Source: Dugong dugon
Lineage: Eukaryota; Chordata; Mammalia; Sirenia; Dugongidae
Assembly (NCBI GenBank): GCA_030035585.1
Contig: CM057473.1
Coordinates: 10,590,501 to 10,654,500, forward strand
Direction: 5' to 3'
DNA: 64,000 nt
Part shown: positions 12,822-25,048 of the stretch, piece by piece
Layout of the letters: every line of letters starts with the position of its first letter
How positions within the stretch are numbered: the stretch's first letter is position 1
Position numbers and translations under genes: made by a program
The notes under the pieces: generated by a model
Seen by the model: the letters and a program-made list of their open reading frames with translations, nothing else
Databases searched by the model: none
What the model was told of the DNA's origin: nothing

Positions 12822-13015
12822 ACATGTAGCGAGAAGAGTACCAATTTGCACGACTACGGCATGCTGCTACCCTGTGGAATCGACAAGTTCCGAGGGGTGG
12901 AGTTTGTCTGCTGCCCCCTGGCAGATGAGAGTGACAGTGTCGATTCTGCTGATGCTGAGGACGATGATTCCGACGTCTGGTGGGGCGGAGCGGATACCGA
13001 CTATGCAGATGGGAG
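12822..13015 (+). CDS. APP: APP exon 5 (copper-binding domain end, start of acidic region)
   Basis: This 194 bp exon starts in frame at Thr157 (acceptor ccctttgcag|ACATGT) and ends GGGAG|gtaagg, splitting the Ser221 codon after two bases. The protein begins [20 protein letters not shown] and ends [12 protein letters not shown]. It carries Cys158, Cys174, Cys186 and Cys187, completing the three disulfides of the copper-binding domain, plus Tyr168 (copper ligand) and Met170. The second part begins the Asp/Glu-rich linker. Against remembered human APP there are three conservative replacements (E to D, N to S, E to D), all in the acidic part. An ATG-started frame from 12780 merely reads intron into the exon and is not a start. 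Confidence 0.97.
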
Positions 13016-14017
13016 GTAAGGGGGCCTCTGTGTTTGGTCGCTCATAGATGCGGAAGTGTCTAGCATGTAGTTTTTGTATTTTTCCACAAATGTCGCTTTC
13101 CGTTTCTCACTATGAGAATCTCTGCCGACCCCTGTTAGCGTTTTCTTTTATGGGGGGAAAAGTCTAACTATATAAGCCCTAATAGGACTATGGTGTACTG
13201 TCAAATTTTAATATAATTGGTCAACCATCACAGAGTTAATTTTAGCCATTTTATTTTCATCTCGAGAGTTAGGATCAAACTTTCACTAATATTGGAGTAG
13301 GTGATTGAATAAATAACATGGAATTCTGTTTCCGTCTGTAATTTAGAAATATTTTTGGACACTGTTTTGGGATTTTTTTTTTTTTTTCAGTCATTAAGCC
13401 CAGTGTGAATTTTTGTTAACAAAAGGTGTTGTTTTTTGTCTTACTGTCTTTTAACATCCTTCTGTTTTTACTCATGACTGACGTCAGAGCATGCGTAAAT
13501 GTTTGTCATAAACGTTTGCTGAAAGTCTTCAACCATCTTTGGCTTGTTGTTGTTAAGAAATACATTTTCACTTCTTTTTCTTTGGGATATTAATCTCGTC
13601 ACCTTAGCGTGTCTGATAATTCATTGTCTGGTTGCTATTTTCAGTTGAAGGCAAACACCTATATTTAAATCATAAAATGATAAGACCAGAATCTTGGGAT
13701 TTGGAAGGGCCATCTGGTTCGGTCATGGATTTGATGCTACATCGTCTCCCAAAAGGTGATTGTATCACTTCTGTAGCTTTTCTCTGCAGGAGTCGGAAGG
13801 TGTTCTCCAGTGTGCCACATTTCCAAGTAGAACATTAAATATGAAGCTCAGACTTATAGTTACCAGTAGAAAGTTTTATGATTTTATATAGTCAGGCACA
13901 GATTTTGTGCATGAGAGTGTAATATATTTTGTCAGTTTTAAAAAACAATTTTCACTGCAGATACATACGAATCCATGTACCCTCAGGGACCCTAGCTGCC
14001 TTTTCTTATCAGTTAAT

Positions 14018-15001
14018 AAAACTGGGCTTCTTTTTTTTTTTTTATTTTTATTTTTTTTATTGTATTTCAGGTGAAGTCTTATAGAACAAATAGTTTCTCA
14101 TGAAACAGAAGTACATATGTTGTTTTATAACATTGGTTAACAACCCCACAACATATCAACCCTCTAACTTCTCAACCTCTTTTTTTTTTTTTTTTTTTTT
14201 TTTTTGGTGAAAATACACATAGCCAAAGATAGTCCATTTCAGAAATGTCTACATGCACAGTTCAGTGACATTGACTATGCTCTTCAAATTGTGCTGTTAT
14301 TCTCACTTTAGATGAAGGCTTACAGAACAAAATAGTTTCTCATTTAACAATTACTGCACATGTTGCTCTATGACAATGGTTAACAATCTCACAACACATC
14401 AACAATATCCTTACTCAACCTTGGGTTCCCTATCACCAGCTTCCTTGTCCCCTTTTGCTTTCTGGCCCTTGTTGCTGGACTCCTGTACCTTGTTAGTCTC
14501 ATTTGGTTTTTGGGGCTGTCCACTCCCAGGCTGAACAGTGAACCTCGGAGATAACTTCACCACTGAGCTAAAAGGGTGTCCGAGGGCCATACTCTTGAGG
14601 TTACTCCAGTCTCCTTTAGGCCAGTAAATCTGGTCTTTGTTTGTGTGTGTGAGTTAGAGTTATGTTCTGTTGTGATCCTGGTCAGAGCAGTCAGTGGTGG
14701 TAACCGGGCACCATCTAGCTGTACTGGACTCAGTCTGGTGGAGGCCTTGGTAGCTGTGGTCCATTAGTCCTTCAGACTAATCTTTTCCTTGTATCCTGTT
14801 CTCTTCATTCTCCCTTGCTCCCAAAGGGATGAGACCAGTGGAGTATCTTAGATGGCCGCTCACAGGCTTTTAAGACCCCAGACACTACTCACCAAGGAGG
14901 AATGTAGAACATTGTCCTTATAAACTGTGTTATGCCAGTTGAGCTAGATGTTTCCCGAGACCATGGTCCCCACAGCCCTCCGCAAAACTGGGCTTCTTTT
15001 T
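14018..15001 (-). mobile_element. L1 family B insertion with target-site duplication
   Basis: The flanks share aaaactgggcttcttttt (14018-14035 and 14984-15001), a target-site duplication ending in the poly-T of a minus-strand insertion. Inside, from the left, are a family B 3' end (14068-14178), a poly-T and a short family A 3' end (14180-14308), then a longer family B segment (14310-14980). Key family B strings are tggttaacaaccccacaaca and gtccgagggccatactcttg. No ORF2 is retained. Confidence 0.8.
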
Positions 15002-16170
15002 ACTGGCTAATTCTACTGGACTTTTTTGTAGTTAGTTAAGCTCTTTTCTGTTCCCCTCTTTACTGAGTTAAAAAAAAATAATTCAGTATAGCAGGATATG
15101 AAACTAAACAAACAAACAAATAATAAATTTAGAAGAAAGAGAGGAAGAAATAAGCAGAGTAGAAAACTGTGTGTTGGCAAGTATTTCTCTATGCTTGTAA
15201 ATGCTGAAAGTTGAAGGGTGTAAATCCTCCTTCTTCCAGGGCAGGAGACATACGTGAGAAAAGGGTTTACTGACTGGGAAGCTTCTGAGCTTTTCTCCAT
15301 GGAATTACTCAGTCAGGTCCTGTGCCACAGCTGGCTCCCCTCACCTGGGTTCCATGTGCCAGGTAGAGAATTGGCCACTGGTTTAAGCTGAATTGCTGCT
15401 TTGTCTAAAACTTGGAGTTCTCATTTTACTGTATAGCTTTTTTTATATTCTTCCTCAGTCATATCTAGATTTGGAAGTTTGAGAATGATTTTTTTGAAAA
15501 TATTGTTGGCATCAGGGCTCTGGCCACATGCCATGCTATTCATGCAGTCATATTAAAAAGGGAAATGTGAAGTTGGGCAGCCATTTTCTTTGCTCATAGA
15601 CTGTTGGTTACTTGATTTGATTCTTTCGCATTACTGAAGTGACTCTGTCAACCAGGAAAGTCAACTAGGAAAGCTCCAGGCTGGTGAGAAAGGTATAGGG
15701 AGCCAGCTATGTACATGGCCCCCGTATCAAGGCGGTTGACAAGACACGCACAATGATTCATGTACAAAGGACTTTTGGAATTAAAAATTGGTATTTTTGC
15801 TTCATTCTGAGGGTCCCTGGCCTTCATGAGGCCCTATTTCCCATTTGACAAAATTTAAGTCTTCTAAAACCTTCTTTTAATGGCAGTAGATTTCAGTGTG
15901 TCTTGTTCTTTTCCTTCTATACTCCTTCCGGCTTACTGACTTAATTGAAAGCCTTACTAACTTCATGTCTCAGGAACCCTCTCAATCAGGGGCCCTTTTC
16001 TACACCCTCTCTCACAGCTTCTGGAAATAGATATACAGGGCTTTCCATTCTGGCTGTTTATTTATTGCTGTCATTCAGTGATTGTATCCTCTTTGGTATC
16101 TGTCTCTCTGGTTGTACCACTCCTCTCTGCCCTCACTCTTAATAGTTACCAAACTATAGGCGACTTACCT

Positions 16171-16328
16171 GTAACCGGTTGCCGTCGAGTCGATTCCAAC
16201 TCATAGTGACCCAACAGAACAGAGTAGAACTGCCCCATAGGGTTTCCAAGGAGCAGCTGGTGGATTTGAGCTGCCAACCTTTTGGTTAGCAGCCAAGCTC
16301 TTAACTGCTGTGCCACCAGGGCTCTATA
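16171..16328 (-). repeat. AfroSINE
   Basis: A well-preserved reversed copy: ggttgccgtcgagtcgattc, ccatagggtttccaaggagc, ttggttagcagccaagctct, tgccaccagggctc. Confidence 0.95.
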
Positions 16329-17184
16329 GGCTACTAGTATACTATTCTTAAAAACTGCTTTTTTCTTTTAATCTATTCTGTTACCTACTGCTAGGGCAAC
16401 CATATAGTTTATTATCCCAACCATTATGGAACCACCAGGACCACAGTTGTTAAACTGGCAAACTGGGTCAGATGGTCACCCTACCTATTACTGTCTTTAG
16501 TGGTATCACCATCCAAGTTGATATCCAATTGAAATGCTAGCCAGCTACTTCCTAATCACCTTCATTTATATTCCAGCTCAGCTACCTGCAATGACAAGCA
16601 TACCTTGGATTCTGTCAGCACCCAGAAATACTGCACCCTCAGGGTGTGCAGCTTTGACGTTCCTTTCTGACTGTGGGTTTCTAATCTTACACTGAAACAC
16701 TCATCAGGTTCTCCTGAATTGTGCCCTTCCTTCCCAACCACCTCTTCAGTTCAGGCTTTGAGTTTGTTATCCTCTTTCATTTTTCTGGTCTTTTCTAACC
16801 AGGATGGACCCAGTGTACAAACCCTTTTTCATATTCTGTTGAACATCCTGACTTGCTATAGCCTTTACGTTTTCTGAATATATTTTTGCCTACCCTTCTT
16901 ATCTGGAAAAAATTAATTTCTCCCTTTATTTGCTTCTGGGGTTTCTAAGGTGGATGTATCAAGTCATGTAACTCCATCAGTTAATTCCATTTTTTATTCA
17001 TGCTGAAACATCAGCTGGGAACCTAATGTTACTAGATGTACCTGATTATCCCTATTTGACAACCTATCACCTTCCTCATAGCAGTTGATCCAAGCTAATT
17101 CCATTCTTCTTTATTCCCAACATCACTCTCCTGCATGCGCTGCAGATGACCCCTTAGAAGTCATCCGTTGTGAATTTCTGCAGC

Positions 17185-17242
17185 GTGGTACCTGGCATTT
17201 GGTAGGTGCTCAGTACATGTTTGTTGAAATAAATAAATGAAT
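17185..17242 (+). repeat. L2 3' end
   Basis: ggcatttggtaggtgctcag followed by tacatgtttgttgaaataaa and tgaa matches the L2 terminal consensus. Older L2 sequence may extend leftwards, but I cannot fix it. Confidence 0.6.
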
Positions 17243-17472
17243 TTCCCCCTATATCTCAACATTTCTCGGTACCTCCTTCCATCCCTTTGTTTTTTTGTCT
17301 TATCTTTCAAGATTGTCTTCTGCCTAGACTCTTGATCACTTTCAGTCTCTCTTGTATTTTCAGTCTGCCTCACCGTTAGCTTTTTACCTCTACCTATAAA
17401 TGTGATGTCTCCTGAATTGCCACTGCCCCTGGCAAGAGTTCAGATCATCATTTTTCCTCCTACTAGACTACC

Positions 17473-17683
17473 TTCAGAGTCCCTGGGTGGTGCAAACAGT
17501 TAACACGCTCAGCTGCTGATCAAAAGTTTGGAGGTTCAAGTCCACCCAGAGGTACCTCGGAAGAAAGGCTTGGTGATCTACCGAGAAAACCACAACCATT
17601 GAAAACCTTGTGGAGCACAGTTCTACTCTTGACACACAGGAGGTCACCACGAGTCAGGGCTGACTCAGTGGCAACTGGAGGAG
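17473..17683 (+). repeat. AfroSINE (tccctgggtggtg head)
   Basis: gagtccctgggtggtgcaaa, ggaggttcaagtccacccag, tcggaagaaaggcttggtga, ttgtggagcacagttctact. Confidence 0.94.
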
Positions 17684-18330
17684 GAAGAAGAAGACTACCT
17701 TCTTTCATTCTGACACCAGTGCTTCACCTTTTTCTGTTACCCTTGTATTTTCTTTGTATTCTCGTAGGACTCATTCATACCTTCCCTCCTATTCCCATTA
17801 TTCGGAATTAATTCCACCTCCAGCCTTCGTTCACTCTCTTCCTCAATTATTTTCCCCAGGTCTTAGTAATCTTCCCACTGTGCGTCTCTGATCCTGTCGA
17901 TACTTGGTGGTGAACACTGGATGGTTCCTGCTGTCTACAGGAAAGCCCAGATTCCCAGCAGAGCATCCAGAACTGGCCATTGCTCTGTCCTCGTCTGCAT
18001 TTGCAGCCTTACGGTTAGACCTCATCCTATCTACTGACACACCAAAATCCTGTCTGCCTTTACTTTCTCTGGGTGTTTGTTGTCACCATTCTGCCCCTTC
18101 TGAAATGTTCCCTCTTTTTCATCACAGGGTGTTAGACATGGAAAAGATAGTTGTCAACTCTGAAGTGCTACATCTTATCATGATATGTCAAAATCTTAAA
18201 TAATTTTTAATGGTCATCTGAAAAGATAGCTGTTTTCATAAGCCTTCGATCATTAGCCCTTGAAATGCCTAGCTTATCTATGGTACCTTTGGATTTTCTT
18301 TCCAACCGTGATTTCTATTCCAGTTGGTTG

Positions 18331-18524
18331 TGTGCTGTCAAGTTGATTCCGACTTACAGCGACCCCATGTGTTACAGAGTAGAACTGCCCCATAGGGTTC
18401 CTAGGCTGTAATCTTTACGGGAGCAGATCGCCAGTTCTTTTCTGCCACAGAGCCATTGGTGGGTTTGAACCACCAACCTTTCGGTTAGCAGTTGAGTGCT
18501 TAACCATTGCACCACCAAGGCTCC
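18331..18524 (-). repeat. AfroSINE (long-spacer type)
   Basis: gtgctgtcaagttgattccg, taggctgtaatctttacggg, tttcggttagcagttgagtg, ccattgcaccaccaaggctc. Confidence 0.94.
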
Positions 18525-18712
18525 TTCCAATTATTTGCAGTAATACCTTCTCATTTTTTAGAATCCAAACTACTGCTTGTGTGCCCAGTTTTTCTTATAC
18601 ACAGATCCACAGTAAATTTTAGCCAGATTGAAATATATATTTATTTGTCATACCTTTGGGAAGGACTTCATGCTTCATCAGTGGATATTATGGAACCTGC
18701 CATATTTTTAAA

Positions 18713-19010
18713 TCAGCGCTGTCCAATAAAAATCTAATGTGAGCCACATGTAATTTTACATTTTATAGTAGTCACTTTATTAACATGTATAATTTCATCC
18801 AGTGTATCTAACATATCCAACATATTTTAACATATAACCACTATGAAAAAGTTATTAATGAGATGTTTGATGTATTTTTTTTTCCCTGTGAGATTTTTAA
18901 AATTGAGGATGTATTGTGTTTTACTCTTAGTGCACATTCAGTTTGGACTAGCCGCGTTTCTACTGTTAATAGTCACACGTGGCTTGTGGCTTCCATATGG
19001 GACAGCAGTG
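18713..19010. mobile_element. hAT-type non-autonomous DNA transposon
   Basis: Terminal inverted repeats are visible: cagcgctgtccaat at the left and the complement of cactgctgtcccat at the right. The interior (tgtgagccacatgtaatttt, gttattaatgagatgtttga) fits an old Charlie-group element common to placental mammals. The exact family was not resolved. Confidence 0.72.
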
Positions 19011-19542
19011 ATCTCTGTGACTTGAAATTTCTCATCACTATTTAAATAGCCCCGTGATAGATTGTAGAACAAACGTTTTAACTGAGCCACTGAATTTTTA
19101 ATATATATATTTTTTAACTGTGTTATTAAGATTAAAAAAAAAAAATTTGAACTTAAGTGTAATTAGCATACCAGGTCACTAGCTTCAGTTCAGTTTTGAA
19201 CTTGTTTTGCGGTTAGCCCTGTGGACAAGTTTGCCTTCATCTTCATATGGCAAAGACAGTGGGCAAAGCGAGCGAGAGATTGCATCAGACTCACATACAC
19301 TGGGCTCCTGCCACCTGGCGCGGACCTATTTCCAGGTACCAGCTCTCCTTTGTGACACTTGAAATGCAGAACCTGAATATGAATTTCACACACCTGACTT
19401 AAAACATTTTTAGGGGACGGTCTATGACAATTCTTAAAGAGAGAAGAAAAGCAGAGGCACTCTGACCCTCCCAAAACAGAATTTGGTCCACAGTTTAATG
19501 TACTTTCTTGGTTGGTAGATAACGAGACTTGTTTTGATAGTT

Positions 19543-19745
19543 GTTGTTAGTTGCCATTGAGTCGACTCTGACTCATGGTGGCTCCATGTGTGCAGAGTAG
19601 AACTGCTCCATAAGGTTTTCAAGGCTATGACATTTCAGAAGCAGATGGCCAGGCCTTTCTTCCAAGGTTCTTCTGGGTGGGTTCGAACCACGAACCTTTC
19701 AGCTAGTTGTCAAGCGCCTAACCGTTTGCGCCCCCCAGGCACTCC
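19543..19745 (-). repeat. AfroSINE
   Basis: gttgccattgagtcgactct, agcagatggccaggcctttc, gtgggttcgaaccacgaacc, and a GC-rich head cgtttgcgccccccaggcac. Confidence 0.92.
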
Positions 19746-20528
19746 TGTTTTGGTGGAAAATGAATGTTTTCCTATTTGCTAAAGAGGCATTTAGAGAAAC
19801 ATTATTTGTACGATGAGCTCTGTTTAATGAGCTCATTGAAAAACAGGTAAGTCCTTTAAAAGACTGAATATAGGCAAAACAGGCACAGTTCTAAAAATTT
19901 ATTTGTAAATGTATTCTGAGAAACTCAGTATTAATTTATTCAGTGTTATACACAGTGATTAAGTTCCCAGACCACCAAAAAGTACTTAACTCATGCACCC
20001 AGTAATGTAGCTTACATGTTACTAGGATTACAGATTCTAGCCATTGTGGGTAAAAGTCATTTCCATGGGAAAACTCTTTTGGGAAACCAGCTTGTAAGGC
20101 CAGTGGGATGTCCACTCAGGCCATGGGAGTGAGGAAGCAAAGGGTGAGGTTCCTCCTGTCTGGAACTGCAGAATGAGACCAAAACCACATAATCCACTGG
20201 GAGGGTTGTTAAATTTATAGAGCAAACATGAGAGCAGACCCTTTAATTCTTTCAAACCACCTCTTTTTTTTGGGAGCAGGTTCTCATATTTTTTTCAAAA
20301 ATGGAACTTGTACTTAGGATTGCTGAGAGATTACTTGATGTGTCTTCCTGAATAATTACACGATTATTCTTTTTTCCTTTTAATAATGGTTAAAAAAAAA
20401 ATCCACAAAATCTATAGAAGATGGATCCAGATGAGTGATTGATTTTGATTGTATCTTACCATGCCCTTTTCCAAGACTGTTTTATAGCTCAGGAGAGTTT
20501 TCTTTTCTTGAGTTCATTAAGGTTTCCT

Positions 20529-20531
<3 letters not shown>

Positions 20532-20567
<36 letters not shown>
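20532..20567. repeat. (TG)n microsatellite
   Basis: An uninterrupted TG run of about 17 units. Confidence 0.97.
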
Positions 20568-20568
<1 letters not shown>

Positions 20569-20672
20569 AATTTGTGCAATACCTTACAGCATTCACTGAG
20601 CCCAGTCAGCTAAATCAGCTCTGAAGATCAGTGGAGTGACAGATACTGCAAGAGGTCATTTTACCCCTCACT

Positions 20673-20868
20673 ATCCCTGGGTGGTACAGTTAATGCACTC
20701 AGCTGCTAACCAAAAGGGTGGAGGTTGAAGTCCACCCAGAGGTGTCTTAGAAGAAAGGCCTGAGAATCTACTTCTGAAAAAATTAGCCATTGAAAACCCT
20801 GTGGAGCACAGTTCTACTCTGACACACACAGGTTTGCTGTGAGTTAGAGTGGACTCGATGGCTACTGG
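20673..20868 (+). repeat. AfroSINE (tccctgggtggtg head)
   Basis: atccctgggtggtacagtta, gtccacccagaggtgtctta, ctgtggagcacagttctact, tagagtggactcgatggcta. Confidence 0.93.
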
Positions 20869-22889
20869 TATACCAGGAGAACCAGCTCAGGACCATTGAC
20901 CATTGAGTGTAACGAGCGCTTTTATTATTATTTTGTATATTTTTAAATTATTTTGCAAATAATTTGCAGAAGTAAGACTAAAGGGATAGTGAGAAATACC
21001 TTTATTAGACATTTTAAGTAGTTAAGATTTTAATTTTAATTAGAGTTCAGTAAGCCTAAAATTTTATTCCATACTTTTCTGGCTTTAAAGGTATAGATTC
21101 ACAAAATGGTAACATTCTTTGAATGCAACTAGCTGCTAATCATCCTTCATTCATGAACTAATTCCAGATTTTAAATACAACTCTGTTGGGTTATAGCTTA
21201 TCACTCTTTTGGGCCTTTTTCTTGCTCTTGAGGTTTCACTTAATTATTAAAACACTGTCTTGTCACAATTTTGGTGACGAAAGGATAGCTACCTTTTCTA
21301 CTTAACTGCAAAGTATTTTCGAGTTTAGATTTTATGAACGTCAATTAGAATGATCCTTTTTTCATTTCTGTACCATGTCTTTCCTTCTAATAACCCCTGT
21401 CTTTAGCATTTGTCCACTTTCAAACTGTATCCAATAAATTTTATTGCATAAGCATCAGAAAATGTGAAAGAATACCACCAAACGCCTTTTTAGCAAAATG
21501 GGTGTTTCAGGTTTTTGTTGTAAAACACTGAGTAGATGCAGCCTTTCCTGTTGAATGACTAATTGGATGAAAATACCATATTTCCCTTTTGTGTTTAGAA
21601 ATTCCTGGCTCACTTGTGAAATTCTTGAGTTTGAGAAACTTCTTAGGATATTGTCATCTGAAGACTCATAGTCTATGATTTCACTTATGTGATTGTGTCT
21701 GATTTGTCCAATAATTGTGAGATGTTTCCATCAGTTTTATTCTATTTGCCAAGATATGTGGAAAATGAAAAAATAAAAAACAACAGTATTCAACGAAAGT
21801 CTCCAGACTTCCTTTCTACCTCTTTAAAAATGATGCAGTACTTTGGGAACACAATAATAAAACAGAAGGATGATGTGATAATTCCCCTATTGCATCAACC
21901 TTCTAGGCGATTCCATCATTTTTTTAGTTTTCTTGTCATTTAGTCTTATTTAACACAGTTAAAAGTAATTAATGAGTAATGATGAAATAATGCCTGGAAT
22001 GTTTAAAGCTGCAAAATGTTGCAAAATATAGGACAAATAAGAATTTAAGACCCATAAATCTATCTTAGATATATGAAAGTCCAGTGGCCTCATGTTAATT
22101 GCAATGAAAAATGAGTTTTATGCTACTCAGAACTTCACTGAGAAAGAGTAGAAGTCAGATATACCGATTCTTACACGTACACTGCTAAAAAAGAAACTTC
22201 AAAGGTACTATTGGTATTCTGAGGATTAACAGCCTATCCTACTTACTATCGATCTTAAATTTATTAAGAAACCAGTGTCACTTTTTACATTACAATACTT
22301 GGAATGATCTTCTACAAGTTAGATGTTCAACAGATATTTGAGTTGAATTGAATTGGTATTCGTATCAAATTACGGACACAGATGTAGTCATGAAGGTTAA
22401 CATATGTAATCTAATTGGTCTTTAAAAAAAAAAGGCTAAGATTATCATTCCATACATGCAAGAATTAAGTGAAATTGCATCAGGAATCTCTTTTAAAACG
22501 AGAAATATTGGGGGGGTGGGGAGCACTCAGACTTCAGGAATAACTTCTTAGCACCTTACCAGTAATTACTGCTTTAATATCTTTTCCTTACTTCAAAATG
22601 TAAAATGAAATAAAATTGCAGTTACAAATGAGGTTAGGATTCATGTCTATATAGGCTTTTGAATAAGTGGCTTTCTTATTTGAGTAAGCAAGTTATTTTT
22701 GTTCCCTAATGTCAAGAAGGATCTCTTTACAAAATATATATATATGTATGTATAAATAAATTTATATGTTTATAACAGAAAGCTAAAATTTCAGGAGGAG
22801 AGTTACGTAGTTATGAGACTAGCTAAACTCCATTAGCTGTTGACAAACATTCTGTGATTTTAAAAATAATAGATAAACATCAGTTTAGA

Positions 22890-22922
22890 CAATGGTTCTC
22901 AACCAGGGATAATTTTGTCACC
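22890..22922 (+). mobile_element. MER5A-like element, left piece
   Basis: aatggttctcaaccagggat is the terminal repeat. The element is cut by the LTR at 22923-23428 and continues at 23429. Confidence 0.78.
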
Positions 22923-23428
22923 TGTCTTAGTCATCTAGTGCAGCTGTAAGAGAAATACCACAAGTGGATGGCTTCAACAAACAGAAGTTTATTCTGTCAC
23001 AGTCTGTTAGACTAGAAGTCCAGATTCAGGGTGTCAGTTCCAGGGAAGCCTTTCTCTCTCTGTTGACTCTGGAGAAAGGTCCTTGTCATCAATTTTCCCT
23101 GGGTCAAGGAGGTTCTCAGCGCAGGAAACCAGCTCACTCCTAGCTCTACTTTCTTCATTGTATGAGGTCCTCCTGTCTCTCTGCTCACATCTCTCTTTTA
23201 TATCTCAAAAGAGATTGACTAGACACAATCTAATCTTGTAGATTGAGTCCTGCTTCGTTAACATAACTGTCGCTAATCCCATCTCATCAACATCATAGAG
23301 ACCGGATTTACAACACATAGGCAAATCAGATTCGATGACAAAATGGTGGACAGTCGCACAGTCCTGGGAATCATGGCCTAGCCAAATGGATACACATGTT
23401 TTTGGGGGACACAGTTCAATCCATGACA
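22923..23428 (-). mobile_element. MaLR/MLT1-like solo LTR inserted in MER5A
   Basis: Its ends are TGTCTTAG and CATGACA, i.e. TG...CA. It is flanked by 5 bp that match at four positions (tcacc, ccacc), consistent with an LTR-type duplication. The interior is homologous to the plus-strand LTR at 263-766 (complement of the ggctaggccatgat stretch, and tctcttttgagatataaaag reversed). Confidence 0.82.
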
Positions 23429-23602
23429 CCACCCAAGGAGCCTCTGGCAATCTCTGCAGACATTTTTGGTTGTCACACTGGGAGCTGCGGTATGCTGCTG
23501 ACGTTTGGTGGTAGAGGCCAGGGATGTTGATAAACACCCTGCAATGCACAAGACAGCCCCCACAGTCAGGAAATGTCAACAGTGCTGAGGTCGAGAAACC
23601 CT
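23429..23602 (+). mobile_element. MER5A-like element, right piece
   Basis: gacatttttggttgtcacac, tagaggccagggatgttgat, tgcaatgcacaagacagccc, and the terminal gaggtcgagaaaccctgg. It completes the element starting at 22890. Confidence 0.85.
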
Positions 23603-24120
23603 GGTTTAGAGGTTTGTTCAGCATTGGAAAGCTAGGGAAGTTATCCTTTAAAATAAATCTTCCTTCCAAAGTATTGATCTTCTATGGACAAGAACTATAA
23701 AGACCCCAGGAGTATGCCTCTTGAATGCAGCTCTTGCTGAAATGGAAATGTCCCAGATGAAACAAACTTTCCAAACATGCTTGCATCCATAGCTAAAAAT
23801 GCCATAGTCAAAATGTGCTCAGATACAGTGGATAATTAAGGCTTCTTGTTTGCATCTAATTACTTCACTAATTCTAATCATGATGTCAGGATTGTCTGTA
23901 CTGAAAAATATTTTCCCATTACATAATTTGAAAAATACTTGAAGTATGATAATTTTTCAGAAGGTTTTGGGTCCAGGGGATCTCACCTATACTTAGACCT
24001 TACTGTAAGTTGTATTTTTTTTTGGTCTCTTCATATGTATGTAGTTTTATTTAGTTATAGTTACGATATAAAATTTGCATGTTTTTACTACTATTATCTT
24101 ACGTATTTCCCCCTTATAAA

Positions 24121-24296
24121 ACCAAAAACCAAGCCAAACTCGTTGCCTCTTGTCAATTCTGACTCATAGCAACCCTATACAATGGGACAGAGTAGAACTT
24201 CCCGATTGGGTTTCCAAGGAGTGGCTGGTGGATTTGAACTGCCGCCCTTTCTGTTAACAGCAGCTGGGCTGTTAACCACTGTGCCACCAGGGCTCC
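24121..24296 (-). repeat. AfroSINE
   Basis: ctcgttgcctcttgtcaatt, gggacagagtagaacttccc, ttccaaggagtggctggtgg, ccactgtgccaccagggctc. It faces the plus-strand copy 50 bp away. Confidence 0.94.
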
Positions 24297-24346
24297 ATTT
24301 TCCCGTTATAGTCTTCATATTTATCCCTTTAATTATGCATATTACA

Positions 24347-24548
24347 GAGTTCATGGGCAGTGCAAACAGTTAACACGCTCAGCTGCTAACCAGAAGGTTA
24401 GAGGTTCAGGTCACCCAGAGGTGTTTCAGAAGAAAGGCACCTGGCAACCTACTTTTGAAAAATCAGCCATTGAAAACTCTGTGGAGCACGGTTCTGCTCT
24501 GACCCACCTGAGGTCTGCATGAGTCAGAATTGACTCTCAGGCACCTGT
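24347..24548 (+). repeat. AfroSINE (tccctgggtggtg head)
   Basis: gagttcatgggcagtgcaaa, aacacgctcagctgctaacc, ttgaaaactctgtggagcac, catgagtcagaattgactct. Confidence 0.92.
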
Positions 24549-24852
24549 TCTGTTTGTTTTTTCTTTTTCTTTATGTATATTATGCCATCAAAGTTTATTT
24601 ATCTGTGCCATCACGGTCGGGCATTTGTCTTGCTTTCTTGTCAGGCATTTATCTTGCTTTATTTCTTTTTTTCGATATTATAACTGACACGCTTTTGAAT
24701 TCCCTGGGGAGTGTAGATTTTCCTCCTGTATAATATGATAATTACTTGAAGGTAGATTTCCAAAAGTAGGATTATAGGGTTAAAATATATGGATGTTCTG
24801 ATGTCACTTAAAATTTATTTCTTAAGATTTATGCCCGTTTGCAGTGAGATCA

Positions 24853-25048
24853 GAGATCCCTAGTGGCAGAATGGTTAAGCTAATCAAATGGTTGGCGGTT
24901 TGAACCCACCCAGCAGCTCCACAGGAGAAAGACCTGGCTATCTGCTTCCTTAAAGATTACAGCCAAGAAAACCCTATGGGGCATTTCTACTCTGTTGCAT
25001 GGGGTCTTTATGAGCCGGAATCGACTTGACGGCACCCAGCAACAATGA
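24853..25048 (+). repeat. AfroSINE (long-spacer type)
   Basis: agatccctagtggcagaatg, caggagaaagacctggctat, ttccttaaagattacagcca, tatgagccggaatcgacttg. Confidence 0.93.

Noticed and set aside
12780-13019. ATG-started frame containing exon 5
   Set aside because: The ATG lies in intron 4 and the frame reads through both splice sites. The true coding part is 12822-13015.
13632-13838. A possible extra exon in intron 5 (68-codon frame)
   Set aside because: No flanking splice sites in a compatible phase and no similarity to APP or other proteins were seen.
23205-23669. A 154-codon open frame on the minus strand
   Set aside because: It spans the junction between the MaLR-like LTR and MER5A, both non-coding repeats. 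There is no protein family resemblance.
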